The notes: generated by a model from the letters alone, not told the origin. Shown: positions 8,557-17,427, counted from the stretch's first letter. The stretch: 64,000 nt of DNA from Longitalea luteola (GCF_017356035.1 NZ_JAFIQX010000004.1:558001-622000), one strand, 5' to 3'. Numbers and translations are program-made.

Positions 8557-8982
8557 ATGCGGTCTGATTGCCCATTGAATTATGGTATAGAGATCTTCGG
8601 TGATAAGTGGACCCTGCTTATCATCCGCGACCTCATGTTCTTCGGCAAGCGGTATTATAACGAATTCTTACAGTCGGCCGAAGGCATTGCCACCAATATG
8701 CTGGCCGACCGGCTGGCGATGCTGGAAAAAGAAAAGATCATCCGTAAAGAAAAAGACAGCCAGCACAAGCAGAAGATCATTTACAGTCTGACAGAAAAAG
8801 GGATCGACCTGCTGCCCATCATCCTGAGCATTGGATTATGGTCTGAAAAGTACGCAACGATCACCCTTAACCCCAACCGCGATGTTATTTTGAGTGATGC
8901 GAGGAAGAGTGTACCTAAAGGGGTTGAAAAAATGAAGAAGAAATTAATTTCCGTGCACGGTGTAAAGTTGAAAACTTCATAG
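8557..8982 (+). CDS. HxlR-type winged-helix transcriptional regulator
   Basis: The 141-aa protein carries the full HxlR signature: CPLNYGIEIFGDKWTLLIIR at the N-terminus, with the family's conserved Cys, then the winged helix FLQSAEGIATNMLADRL and EKDSQHKQKIIYSLTEKGI. HxlR proteins are small dimeric regulators that often use the N-terminal cysteine to sense electrophiles or redox change. ATG 8557 is chosen because upstream codons lie in promoter DNA: TATATTTG at 8526-8533 is 23 bp before it. It has no same-strand partner. Divergent fabF is the nearest possible target besides itself. Confidence 0.9.
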   Translation: MRSDCPLNYGIEIFGDKWTLLIIRDLMFFGKRYYNEFLQSAEGIATNMLADRLAMLEKEKIIRKEKDSQHKQKIIYSLTEKGIDLLPIILSIGLWSEKYATITLNPNRDVILSDARKSVPKGVEKMKKKLISVHGVKLKTS

Positions 8983-9018
8983 CGTTCCAAATGACAGACA
9001 ATCTCCATCAACTAGTAG

Positions 9019-9072
9019 CTGGTAGTAAATGGCAAGCAGGATCCCTAAGCCCTACTCACCATTTACTACCAG
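9019..9072. terminator. Inverted repeat between convergent hxlR and S10 peptidase genes
   Basis: CTGGTAGTAAATGG (9019-9032) pairs perfectly with CCATTTACTACCAG (9059-9072) across 26 nt. The same heptamer words (CTAGTAG, TAAATGG, CTGGTAG) recur at 33157-33184. No T-run follows, so its role as a terminator is inference. Confidence 0.5.
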
Positions 9073-9078
9073 TTATTG

Positions 9079-9158
9079 CATTATCACATTATCACATTAT
9101 CACATTATCACATTATCACATCATCACATTATCACATCATCACATTATCACATTAGCA
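9079..9158. repeat. Octamer array, word CATTATCA, ten units
   Basis: Ten octamers in phase: seven CATTATCA, two CATCATCA and a final CATTAGCA. It ends 2 bp before the stop codon of the S10 peptidase gene. Confidence 0.92.
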
Positions 9159-9160
9159 TT

Positions 9161-10699
9161 TTAGTATTTCGCCGGTTTGTCGCCGGGGATCGCTTTTAAA
9201 ATAAAGTCCCGCAAATGCTGATTGGCCGTAGCCAGGTCTTCTTTGCGCAGGTACATCATGTGTCCGCTACGATAGCCTTCCCATGACAGGCGTCCTTTTA
9301 ATTTACCCCCTGCATCTATCTGCCACAGGTTGTATTTCGCATTGAAATAATCACAGGCCCCGTCATAATAGCCCGACTGTACAAATACATGCAAAAAAGG
9401 ATTCATGGCCATCGCCTGGCGCAGGTTCTCCCCGGTGAGGTCATTAGAGCGGTCCCACGGGCGAACAGGGCCGAACATATAATACTTCAGATCGGTTTTA
9501 TACCGCAGCTCATCGCGCAGGTACATATTGATCGCCGGTGTAAATGCATGCAGCCAGTGGCTAAGCTCCGCGTTATAATCGGGCGCTGTACCGGCATCTT
9601 TTTTATCAATGCCCAGGTAACGGCTGTCGAGCCGGCCTACGGTGTACCCTTTGTCGCGCAGCAACTCTTTCCAGAATGCGGAGGGGGCTATCTCGAGATT
9701 GTTCTGCATAATGAATTGTTGGGACACTCCCGCATACCGTGCCATTTTAGCGGCAATGGCGTTTCTGTCGGCATCAGCCAGACTGCCCCCTTTTGCCAGT
9801 GCAGGGATCAGCTCATTAACCGTAAACGTTTCTACTTCGGGCAGCATGGCGGTGAGGTCTTTGCTTTGCAGGTCGGCGGGGAGTTTCTTATGATACCAGG
9901 CGGTGGCGGCATAATAAGGCAGGCGCAAGGCTATATCTACCGGGCCGGTACGTTCAATACCAAGGTTTGTTGGCGAAACCAATATCACCCCGTTCAGGTA
10001 CATCCATTGGTTATTCTGCAGTTCCAGTGCCAGTCCGCTTACCCGCGTGGTGCCATAACTTTCGCCGATCAGGAATTTAGGCGAAGCCCAGCGTTTGTAG
10101 CGGCTTACAAAAGTATTGATCCAGCCGGCGAGGTATTTGATATCGGCGTTCACTCCAAAAAAGGTTGAACCCGGAATAGCTGCATCAGCAGGGCGTGAAA
10201 AGCCAGTGTTCACCGGGTCAACATAAACGATATCGGCCACATCGAGTATGGAATGTGGATTATCCCTTAATCCGTACGGTTGTATGGGATAACCTTCGTC
10301 ATCGATCTTCAGCATACGAGGGCCGGTGTAACCGATCTCCATCCATACAGAAGAAGTACCGGGTCCTCCGTTGAACGAGATCACCAGCGGGCGGGTACTC
10401 AGGTCTCTTACATCGCTTCGTTCGTAATACGTATAGAACACGCCGGCGAGCGGTTTGCCCTGTTCATCCCATACCGGCAGGGAACCGGCCGTTGCAGTAT
10501 AGGGCACACGCTGGCCCTTTATGGTAATCGTATTGGAGGTGGTCACACTGCTGTCCAATGCCAGCCGCACCGTGTGATCCTTTTCGCCAGGTTTCTCCGC
10601 TTTTGGCGGCTGTGGGCCTGCTTCGGCCTTTTTCTGCGCCTGCAGGGAAAGTACAGACACGCAGGTACAGCAAAAAAGAATACATAGTTTTTTTCTCAT
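9161..10699 (-). CDS. Peptidase S10 (serine carboxypeptidase-like), exported
   Basis: The 512-aa protein begins with a signal peptide (LCILFCCTCVSVLSLQAQ) and a Pro/Lys-rich linker. S10 hallmarks follow: NGGPGTSS (about residue 110) and catalytic Ser214 in GESYGTTR. The probable Asp lies near YYDGACDY and the His in YRSGHMMY, completing the triad. S10 enzymes remove C-terminal residues and work at acidic pH in eukaryotes; bacterial members are periplasmic or secreted. It is monocistronic on the minus strand, facing the HxlR gene. Substrate specificity cannot be inferred. The ATG at 10699 directly precedes the signal peptide. Confidence 0.88.
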   Translation of the reverse strand: MRKKLCILFCCTCVSVLSLQAQKKAEAGPQPPKAEKPGEKDHTVRLALDSSVTTSNTITIKGQRVPYTATAGSLPVWDEQGKPLAGVFYTYYERSDVRDLSTRPLVISFNGGPGTSSVWMEIGYTGPRMLKIDDEGYPIQPYGLRDNPHSILDVADIVYVDPVNTGFSRPADAAIPGSTFFGVNADIKYLAGWINTFVSRYKRWASPKFLIGESYGTTRVSGLALELQNNQWMYLNGVILVSPTNLGIERTGPVDIALRLPYYAATAWYHKKLPADLQSKDLTAMLPEVETFTVNELIPALAKGGSLADADRNAIAAKMARYAGVSQQFIMQNNLEIAPSAFWKELLRDKGYTVGRLDSRYLGIDKKDAGTAPDYNAELSHWLHAFTPAINMYLRDELRYKTDLKYYMFGPVRPWDRSNDLTGENLRQAMAMNPFLHVFVQSGYYDGACDYFNAKYNLWQIDAGGKLKGRLSWEGYRSGHMMYLRKEDLATANQHLRDFILKAIPGDKPAKY

Positions 10700-10807
10700 G
10701 ATGATGTAGTTGTTCTAATTGAAGTTATCAAAATTAACCGTTTAGCCCGCAAAAGGATGGGCAAATACACAGGTGGTCAATATGTATGAATTAGCCGGCC
10801 TTTCCCT

Positions 10808-10815
10808 TATATTTG
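10808..10815 (+). promoter_or_regulatory. -7 promoter element of the Fe-S protein gene
   Basis: TATATTTG exactly matches TAnnTTTG. Transcription would begin near 10820, which supports the start codon at 10839 and excludes the in-frame ATGs at 10773 and 10782 upstream of the box. Confidence 0.5.
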
Positions 10816-10838
10816 AGGCACATAAACCGGTATACCAC

Positions 10839-11621
10839 ATGCAAGTACGCACTGTTGCTGAAATGATCGCCGCCGGCACGCCGCCGGATATACTTTTTTG
10901 GGTTGGCTGTTCAGGAAGTTTCGATCAGCGGGCGCAAAAGATCACGAAGGCCTTCGCTACCATACTCACAAAAGTGGGGATCAATTTTGCCGTGCTGGGT
11001 AAAGAAGAATGCTGTACGGGTGACCCAGCCCGCCGGGCCGGCAATGAATTCATGTTCCAGATGATGGCTTATCAGAACATTCAAATACTGAATGGTTACG
11101 GTATCAAAAAAATTGTAACGGCCTGTCCGCACTGTTTTAACATCCTTAAAAACGAATACCCTGAGCTGGGTGGTAATTACGAAGTGATCCACCACACTAC
11201 CTTTTTACAGCAGTTGATCGATGAGGGCAGGATCATCTTAAAAGAAGGCGGTTCTTTCAAAGGCAAGCGTATTACCTACCATGATAGTTGTTACCTGGGG
11301 CGGGCCAATGATATTTATGAAGCGCCCCGCAAAGTACTGGAAGCGCTGGATGCTGAACTGGTAGAAATGAAACGCTGCCGCAGTAAGGGACTGTGTTGCG
11401 GAGCAGGTGGCGCGCAAATGTTCAAAGAAGAAGAAAAAGGCAATCTGCGCATCAACCAGGAACGTATACAGGAAGCGCTGGAAACAAAGGCACAGATCGT
11501 AGCTGCCGCCTGTCCGTTTTGCAATACCATGCTCACCGATGGCGTGAAGCAAAAAGAGCAGGAAGAGTCGGTAAAAGTGTTTGATGTTGCTGAACTGATA
11601 GCGGCGAGTATGGAAAGCTAA
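10839..11621 (+). CDS. (Fe-S)-binding protein with two CCG domains
   Basis: The 260-aa protein has two cysteine-rich CCG-type domains as in heterodisulfide reductase HdrB, GlpC and LutA. The first runs from FWVGCSGSF through GKEECCTGDPARRAGNE to VTACPHCFN. The second runs from YHDSCYLGR through GLCCGAGGAQMF to AAACPFCNT. These CX(n)CCGX(n)CXXC motifs bind Fe-S clusters in electron-transfer oxidoreductases. In Bacteroidota such a protein is usually paired with an adjacent ferredoxin/FAD partner, but none is present here. Start 10839 (MQVRTVAEMIAAG) is preferred over 10773 because a promoter-like TATATTTG lies between them. The stop codon runs into an octamer array. Confidence 0.85.
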   Translation: MQVRTVAEMIAAGTPPDILFWVGCSGSFDQRAQKITKAFATILTKVGINFAVLGKEECCTGDPARRAGNEFMFQMMAYQNIQILNGYGIKKIVTACPHCFNILKNEYPELGGNYEVIHHTTFLQQLIDEGRIILKEGGSFKGKRITYHDSCYLGRANDIYEAPRKVLEALDAELVEMKRCRSKGLCCGAGGAQMFKEEEKGNLRINQERIQEALETKAQIVAAACPFCNTMLTDGVKQKEQEESVKVFDVAELIAASMES

Positions 11622-11659
11622 TGTGATAATGTGATAATGTGATGATGTGATGATGTTAT
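11620..11659. repeat. Octamer array, word AATGTGAT, five units
   Basis: Three AATGTGAT, then GATGTGAT and GATGTTAT, in strict phase. The first unit begins inside the TAA stop codon of the Fe-S protein gene. Confidence 0.85.
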
Positions 11660-12043
11660 AATTAATACACTTAAATAAATTCAAATATTCATCTTCAGTT
11701 TTTGTAACATTTTATAATGCTTAACTACCTATAGCTGTCGGCGATCTGTAAGAAATGTAGCCGGTCACAGAATCACTTTATTATTATCAGTAATATCAAA
11801 ACAACATTAGGTCAGGTGATATTACAATAAAGCCTAATCCAGTGCGTTTTGAATACGCATGTGTATATTTGTAGAGTTTACCATTGCATCTACATAACCA
11901 GAAAGGCATTTAATCAGGAAAAAAGAAGTTGTTGATAAATACCCGTATTTATTATACAGCTTGTTATTCTATAAACCTTGGGATTAATTGTAGAAATACA
12001 TTTTAATCTCTTTTAAGAGACCTTAAGTAAACCCTTATCATCC
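11660..12043. other. Intergenic leader region of the ABC/OmpA operon
   Basis: This stretch of about 380 bp has no convincing reading frame. TATATTTG at 11864-11871 is a possible -7 promoter element for the downstream operon, giving a leader of about 170 nt. TTTTG 12 bp upstream of the box is too close to be a normal -33 element. Nothing else was recognised. Confidence 0.35.
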
Positions 12044-12757
12044 ATGATTAAAAACTGGAAAAGCCTGTTTGTAAAAGAGACCGGATCCGAAAATGAAAAA
12101 AAAGATTCCCCTAAAAAAGATACTACCACAGAATCTTTTTCATTTCCCGTTACGGATACTTCTTCGTTTAACGCCAGTTCAGTGTCGGGAGCTGCTACAC
12201 CTCCTCCATCTTCTATTGATCCTTCTGTACAGGAAGTGCTTGATGTGTATGAGTCGGGCCTTGATTCCATTAACATGCCCGGGTACGATTTCTATGAGTT
12301 TTATAAAGCGATCACCAGCATAGGACAGGCCAACGAAAATACCTATCAGCTGGCTTATCAAATGGCTAAGTCGCTCGACAAAACCATTACGCCTCAAAAG
12401 CTGATGACCGATGCCGAGTTCTATATAAGCAAAATAAATGAGGTGCACGGGCAGTATGTTACGCAGGGAAACCAAAAACTAAATTCCCTGCAGGAAAAAA
12501 AGAGTGCCGATAAAGATAAACTGCAGCGTGAAATAGATGCCGGTTCTACCCGTCTTTCACAACTCACGGCCGAATTGCAGCAGTTGGAAACAGAGCTCAA
12601 TCAAAAGAAAACTGCGCTCACCAAAACAGATGAAAGTTTCTATCCCCAGGAGAAAACGATCCGCGAAAAATTAATGGCCAACGATATGGCCCGGAAAGTA
12701 AGCATCGACAAGCTCAATATCATCAAAGAAGGGATCCTGAAATACATTAAAGCCTAA
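12044..12757 (+). CDS. Cytoplasmic coiled-coil protein, first gene of ABC/OmpA operon
   Basis: I do not recognise a named family for this 237-aa protein. It has no signal peptide or membrane segment. Residues 1-65 are polar and low-complexity (Ser/Thr/Pro-rich, charged). About 70-150 form a helical domain containing GYDFYEFYKAI. About 150-215 are a heptad-rich coiled coil (LTAELQQLETELNQKKTAL). It ends with KLNIIKEGILKYIKA. It starts an operon of five same-strand genes with gaps of 21, 23, 71 and 1 bp. The context suggests a cytosolic partner of the membrane coiled-coil protein encoded next. Confidence 0.75.
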   Translation: MIKNWKSLFVKETGSENEKKDSPKKDTTTESFSFPVTDTSSFNASSVSGAATPPPSSIDPSVQEVLDVYESGLDSINMPGYDFYEFYKAITSIGQANENTYQLAYQMAKSLDKTITPQKLMTDAEFYISKINEVHGQYVTQGNQKLNSLQEKKSADKDKLQREIDAGSTRLSQLTAELQQLETELNQKKTALTKTDESFYPQEKTIREKLMANDMARKVSIDKLNIIKEGILKYIKA

Positions 12758-12778
12758 TAAACTCTTAAACCAACACGA

Positions 12779-13888
12779 ATGTCTACCGAATCCAATAAGG
12801 TGCTTGAGCTGCCTATCCTCAAGCATTTTGAAAAAAGCCAGATCACTTTCAACCCTAAAAACTGGCGTAAAGGAGAAAAAGGGATTGCCACTGTAATAGC
12901 CCTGGTATTGCTTGGCACTATTGCCTGGGGGTTATATAAATTTATTCTGCCCATCGTATTTACCTGGGTAGGCCAGGCATTGGGCGCCATTGCAGCTGCT
13001 GTATTGGTGATCGCATTTTTTATTCTGTTGCCGGTGATCGTTAAAGCGCTGAAACGGCTGGCCAGAACTCTTCATAAAATGCTCATCAAATACGATCCCT
13101 TTGGTGAACTGGAAGAACAAAAAGAGAAAATGATCAACAACCGGGTGCAGTTCAAAGAAGCGAAGGCCAAGATCAAGGCTATTAAATCGAATATGGAAAA
13201 CGAATCGATAAAAGCCGAAAAAGAAGCGAAAGAATACCAGGAAAAAGTGTTGGCTTTACAATCGAAAGCAGAAGGCACAAAGAATAAAATGCAGGAAATG
13301 GAAGGCCGGATGGGTGCAGCCGCCAAAGATTCGGATGAATACGTGGAACTGCAAACGAACATCATGAAAACGCTGAGTGAAGCGCAGCGGGTGAGCCATA
13401 TGTTGAATCAAAGCACCGGACTGGTACGGAAATATGGCAGCCGGGCACATGTGATCGGTAAGTTAGACCGTAAGCTGAATATGGTTGATACCGCCATGGA
13501 AATAAAGATCGCCGATTTTGAGGTGAGCATTGACATGCTTAAGAAAGAATACGCTTTTGCCCAGGCGGCCAAGGATGCTACCGAGCAGGCGAAATCTGCC
13601 ATGCTGTTCACCAAGGGCTGGGAACTGGAATATGCGCTGGATGTTGTTACCAATACCATCGAGCTCGACCTGGCCACCACCAAGGAGAACCTGCTCGATC
13701 TTGACTCCCTTACCAGCCAGTACTCAATGGATAGCGACGAACTGTATTCCAAGCTCGATAAACTGGCCGATCAGATCAAGACCGACAACTATACTATTCC
13801 TGAATCAAAAAAATACGCTAACCCCAATTATAAATTATCCCAGGAAGATAAGATGGAAAGCAAAGGCTTCGGGGATATTTTCAATTAA
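12779..13888 (+). CDS. Inner-membrane coiled-coil protein of ABC/OmpA operon
   Basis: This 369-aa protein has two adjacent membrane helices (about residues 38-60 and 63-88), followed by the basic segment VKALKRLARTLHKMLIKYDP. A long charged coiled coil extends from about 100 to 215, and a second helical region to about 335. It ends with KMESKGFGDIFN. The arrangement resembles PspA-like or 'microtubule-binding-like' coiled-coil proteins but is not diagnostic of either. By the positive-inside rule the coiled coil should face the cytoplasm, so it could meet the ATPase and the protein of the preceding gene. Function is unknown; the operon position is the main clue. Confidence 0.75.
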   Translation: MSTESNKVLELPILKHFEKSQITFNPKNWRKGEKGIATVIALVLLGTIAWGLYKFILPIVFTWVGQALGAIAAAVLVIAFFILLPVIVKALKRLARTLHKMLIKYDPFGELEEQKEKMINNRVQFKEAKAKIKAIKSNMENESIKAEKEAKEYQEKVLALQSKAEGTKNKMQEMEGRMGAAAKDSDEYVELQTNIMKTLSEAQRVSHMLNQSTGLVRKYGSRAHVIGKLDRKLNMVDTAMEIKIADFEVSIDMLKKEYAFAQAAKDATEQAKSAMLFTKGWELEYALDVVTNTIELDLATTKENLLDLDSLTSQYSMDSDELYSKLDKLADQIKTDNYTIPESKKYANPNYKLSQEDKMESKGFGDIFN

Positions 13889-13911
13889 TTTAACCAACAC
13901 CTGAACAACAC

Positions 13912-15708
13912 ATGAAATGGTCTAACCTAACCTTTTTTTCAAAGGCCCTGATCACATTAGTAGTAGCCGGCGCTATAGGTAGCGCTGTTTACTTTTTGAG
14001 CCCAGGCTTGCGTGTAGACGAATCAAAATCGCTTGGCAAACTGGATGTTTCTGACAAAGACGTGAACAACGTAGTTACATCAGCTGAATTGCCGCTGCCT
14101 GAAGCAGAACCTTCTTCGGCAATAGCATCAAAACCACTGATCCGTATAGCCGGTTATGCCTGGAATGCACAGTCTGGTATCATTGTAGCCAATGGCGGTT
14201 CCAAAACCACCAGGGGTTCGCTGATGGAGAAAAACGGTATCAATCTCGAACTGATCCGCCAGGACTGGTTGTCTGAATTGCGCAACCAGCAAATGAAATT
14301 CATTGAAGAGTTCGACAAAGGAAATAATACACCAAAAGAAGGCGTTGCCGCTATCATGATCATGGGTGATGGCGCTCCGTTCTATATCAGTTCTGCCCAA
14401 CAGGCACTCGATGATAAATACGGCGCCGGCAAATACCAGTTGCAGGTACTGGGTGCTATCGGTTTAAGTTACGGTGAAGACAAAGTGATCGGCCCGCCCA
14501 GTTGGAAAATGAACCCCCAGTCAATGAAGGGCGCTCTTATTTCAACCGTAATTGGTGATGGCGACTGGGTAGTAGCTGTAAACTATGCTTTTGCCAATGG
14601 TCTGAAAGTTAATCCGGACCCCGCCACCTATGACGCGGAAGCGGTGAACTTTGTAGCTGCTGAAAACGACGATTACATTGAAGCGTCAAAAGCGCTCATT
14701 AAATCGCAAACGCAGGATTATACCGTTCCCCTCAAAGAAGTGAAAAGCGGTAAACTCACCGGCAAAACCATCAACAAAAAAATTGATGGCTGCGCTACCT
14801 GGACACCTGGCGATAAAATGGTATTCGATGCCCTCAACGGTTTTACCGATGTTGTTTCTACCAAGGAGTTCAACAACCAGATGCCGACGACGGTGATCGG
14901 CCTGAAACAGTGGGCAGATGCCAATAAATCGCTTGTAGCCGATCTCTTTAAAGCTACTTTCCTGGCCACCAACCAGATGAAACAATACGACAGCTGGCGT
15001 AAAAAAGCAGCCGAAACTGCCGCTGCGAATTTCAAACAGGAAAATGGTGATTACTGGTATAATATGTTCAAAGGCCAGCAGGGAGAAAAAGGCGGCATTT
15101 CCTATAACATGGGAGGTTCGCGCGTTTTCAACCTGGCCGATTGTAACCAGTATTTCGGTACCACCGATGGTGTAAACCGCTATAAAGCCGTTTACGACCA
15201 GGTGTCGCGTTACCTGAAAGAACTGAACCCCGGCGGTTTTAACCAGAATGTAAAGCGTATAGTGCCTTATGACGAGGCGGTGAACATTTCTTACCTGAAA
15301 GGCATTACCAATATTGATGCAGGTGCTACCTATACCGCCGACTACACTAAAAAAGCTACCAGTGTAATGGCCTCCGGTGAGTGGCGCATCAATTTCGAAT
15401 CAGGAAGAGCAACCATCCGCCCGGAAGCAAAAGATGTGCTGGAACAGATCTATAACCTGCTGGTACAGGCGGAAGATTCTAAGCTGGAACTGGTAGGTCA
15501 CACGGATAACACCGGCACACAGGACGGCAATTACGCCTTATCAACTGCCCGTGCTGAAGCTGTAAAGAATTTCCTGATCCAAAAAGGGATCCCATCCAGC
15601 CGCTTTCAAAAAATTGATGGTAAAGGCCAGGATGAGCCTGTTGCCGACAATACCACAGCTGCCGGTAAAGCTAAGAACCGCAGGGTGGTGATCGCACTGC
15701 TTAAATAA
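13912..15708 (+). CDS. Inner-membrane-anchored substrate-binding-like / OmpA fusion protein
   Basis: The 598-aa product has an N-terminal membrane anchor (ALITLVVAGAIGSAVYFL) without a lipobox. Residues about 65-440 resemble a periplasmic binding protein of the NMT1/TauA-phosphate type: LIRIAGYAWNAQSGIIVANG, AAIMIMGDGAPFY, GLKQWADANKSLVADL. A C-terminal OmpA peptidoglycan-binding domain spans about 485-598, with INFESGRATIRPEA, VGHTDNTG and KNRRVVIALL. The protein could thus be fixed both to the inner membrane and to the cell wall. The permease and ATPase encoded next are of the matching importer class. Known binding proteins of this class are soluble or lipid-anchored, so this fusion is odd. 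The ligand is not predictable. Confidence 0.85.
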   Translation: MKWSNLTFFSKALITLVVAGAIGSAVYFLSPGLRVDESKSLGKLDVSDKDVNNVVTSAELPLPEAEPSSAIASKPLIRIAGYAWNAQSGIIVANGGSKTTRGSLMEKNGINLELIRQDWLSELRNQQMKFIEEFDKGNNTPKEGVAAIMIMGDGAPFYISSAQQALDDKYGAGKYQLQVLGAIGLSYGEDKVIGPPSWKMNPQSMKGALISTVIGDGDWVVAVNYAFANGLKVNPDPATYDAEAVNFVAAENDDYIEASKALIKSQTQDYTVPLKEVKSGKLTGKTINKKIDGCATWTPGDKMVFDALNGFTDVVSTKEFNNQMPTTVIGLKQWADANKSLVADLFKATFLATNQMKQYDSWRKKAAETAAANFKQENGDYWYNMFKGQQGEKGGISYNMGGSRVFNLADCNQYFGTTDGVNRYKAVYDQVSRYLKELNPGGFNQNVKRIVPYDEAVNISYLKGITNIDAGATYTADYTKKATSVMASGEWRINFESGRATIRPEAKDVLEQIYNLLVQAEDSKLELVGHTDNTGTQDGNYALSTARAEAVKNFLIQKGIPSSRFQKIDGKGQDEPVADNTTAAGKAKNRRVVIALLK

Positions 15709-15722
15709 ACTTGATTATGTAT

Positions 15723-15750
15723 AAGGGTGGGTTGCGGCCCACCCTTTTTT
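15723..15750 (+). terminator. Intrinsic terminator/attenuator inside the ABC operon
   Basis: AAGGGTGGG (15723-15731) and CCCACCCTT (15738-15746) form a 9-bp stem with a 6-nt loop, followed by T to 15750. It lies between the OmpA-fusion gene and the permease gene, so it would lower expression of the two ABC genes relative to the first three. Confidence 0.8.
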
Positions 15751-15779
15751 CATAGGCCCCTTCTCACCAAAAATATCTT

Positions 15780-16556
15780 ATGAAACTTAAAAGCTGGTTC
15801 AGGCCGTTTGAAACGATCGCTCATAAAGAGCGGTACATCATTTTCGCGGTATGGATAGTGCTGCTTATAACCTACTGGATCTTTTCTACCTCAGGCAGCA
15901 AACATCTGTTCCCTACGCCCGCACAGGTATGGGATGGTTTTGTTTCTCTTTACCAGGAAGGCCTGGTAGTTCATGTAGGCAGCTCACTGGCGCTTTGCCT
16001 GCAAGCCACTATATATTCCATACTGGTGTCTTTAATACTCGTTTATATTTCTCCCCTGCCCTTTTTACAACCACTGGCGAATACGTTGAGTAAATTAAGG
16101 TACCTGCCGCTTACCGGTATTACTTTTTACCTGGCGATGCTCGTGAGCAGTGCACGTACGATGCAGATAAGCGTACTGGTGATCTTCATGAGCCTGTACT
16201 TTATTACGTCTTTGTTGGCAGTTTTGAAAGACGTGCCCGTTGATGAAATTGATCATGCGCGATCGCTTAAATGCACCCGTTGGGAGGTATTGTGGGAGGT
16301 GATCATTAAAGGACGCCTGGATTATGTGATCGATGTATTGCGCCAGAACCTGGCCATGACCTGGATGATGCTCGTAACCGTTGAATCGATATTAGTGGCT
16401 GCCGGCGGACTCGGCGTGCTGATCAAGAACAGTGACAAATTCATGAACCATGGCCGCATCGTAGCATTACAGCTCGTGATCCTGCTGGTGGGCCTGTTAC
16501 TCGACTGGTTCCTTCGCGCAACCCGTAAATCTTTATTCAAGTATTCAACCTTCTGA
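15780..16556 (+). CDS. ABC transporter permease, NitT/TauT (SsuC-like) type
   Basis: The 258-aa polytopic protein has about six membrane helices. The cytoplasmic EAA loop is recognisable around PVDEIDHARSLKCTRWEVLW, and the protein ends with a helix and FLRATRKSLFKYSTF. The family (TauC/SsuC/ThiX-like) imports small anions or vitamins with a periplasmic binding protein. Here the predicted binding protein is the OmpA fusion upstream and the ATPase follows 1 bp downstream. The product should form a homodimeric channel in the inner membrane. A terminator-like hairpin lies 30 bp upstream of the start. Confidence 0.88.
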   Translation: MKLKSWFRPFETIAHKERYIIFAVWIVLLITYWIFSTSGSKHLFPTPAQVWDGFVSLYQEGLVVHVGSSLALCLQATIYSILVSLILVYISPLPFLQPLANTLSKLRYLPLTGITFYLAMLVSSARTMQISVLVIFMSLYFITSLLAVLKDVPVDEIDHARSLKCTRWEVLWEVIIKGRLDYVIDVLRQNLAMTWMMLVTVESILVAAGGLGVLIKNSDKFMNHGRIVALQLVILLVGLLLDWFLRATRKSLFKYSTF

Positions 16557-16557
16557 T

Positions 16558-17415
16558 ATGGAAACCGCCACCCAAGCCTATGAACAAAAAGGCGTCATTC
16601 TGCATGTAGAGAACCTGAGTGTTTCCTATGGCGACAGAACGATCATCCGCGACATAAATATTACCGAAAAAGATACCGTACGCGCCAATCGGCAACAGGG
16701 ACAGATCATTGCTTTCCTGGGGCGGTCGGGCCGTGGAAAAAGTACCCTGTTCCGTGCGCTCACCGGTTTGGAAAAACCCACTACCGGCCGCGTCTTGATC
16801 CCTGATCTGAGTAAACCCATTAATAACGGACAGCAACCTGCCAAACAGGTACAGGAAGGCGACGTAGGTTTTGTAAACCAGAAATACACCCTGTTCAGGC
16901 ATAAAACCGTTTACAATACCCTGCTGTTTGCCTTGCGCAAAACCACTTTGTCGAAAGAAGAAAAACATGACAAGATCATGCATTACATAAAAGACTGGGG
17001 TCTGGAGACGTGTAAAGACCAGTATCCGAATTTTTTATCGGGTGGTCAGCGGCAGCGGACGGCTATATTGGAGCAGCTGCTGAGCTCAGGACAGTATATG
17101 GTGCTCGATGAACCGTTCTCTGGTTTGGATATCGGGAATATCATGAGCGTAAAAAAAGCATTTCAACTCATTAATGAAAGTCATGAACTGAACACGATCA
17201 TGTTCAGTACGCACGATATTGAACTGGCGGTAGAGCTGGCCGATTCTATTTATATTCTGGGGTACAAACAGGAAGAGAACCGTCAGTTAGGCAATATCGC
17301 CACCATCTTACATCATTTCGACCTTAAGCAAATGGGGATTGCCTGGCAGGATGGGTTTACAGCCCAGCACCTGGACTGCGTAAAGCAGGTGAAGGAGATC
17401 ATGCTGAAAAGCTGA
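16558..17415 (+). CDS. ABC transporter ATP-binding protein, NitT/TauT type
   Basis: The 285-aa ATPase has Walker A GRSGRGKST (about residues 59-67), the Q-loop near VGFVNQKYTLF, signature LSGGQRQR, Walker B YMVLDEPF, and the switch His in FSTHD. Walker A has GRGKS where GSGKS or GCGKS is typical, a mild deviation. Residues after about 235 form a short C-terminal extension. It is almost fused to the permease gene (1-bp gap) and ends the operon at a strong hairpin. It should energise the permease of the preceding gene; the transported species is unknown, and a non-transport (mechanotransmission) role is possible. Confidence 0.92.
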   Translation: METATQAYEQKGVILHVENLSVSYGDRTIIRDINITEKDTVRANRQQGQIIAFLGRSGRGKSTLFRALTGLEKPTTGRVLIPDLSKPINNGQQPAKQVQEGDVGFVNQKYTLFRHKTVYNTLLFALRKTTLSKEEKHDKIMHYIKDWGLETCKDQYPNFLSGGQRQRTAILEQLLSSGQYMVLDEPFSGLDIGNIMSVKKAFQLINESHELNTIMFSTHDIELAVELADSIYILGYKQEENRQLGNIATILHHFDLKQMGIAWQDGFTAQHLDCVKQVKEIMLKS

Positions 17416-17427
17416 GGAGCCTAAAGT

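Noticed and set aside
9389-10168. 259-codon frame antisense to the S10 peptidase gene
   Set aside because: The S10 catalytic motifs are on the minus strand; the long antisense frame is a codon-bias shadow.
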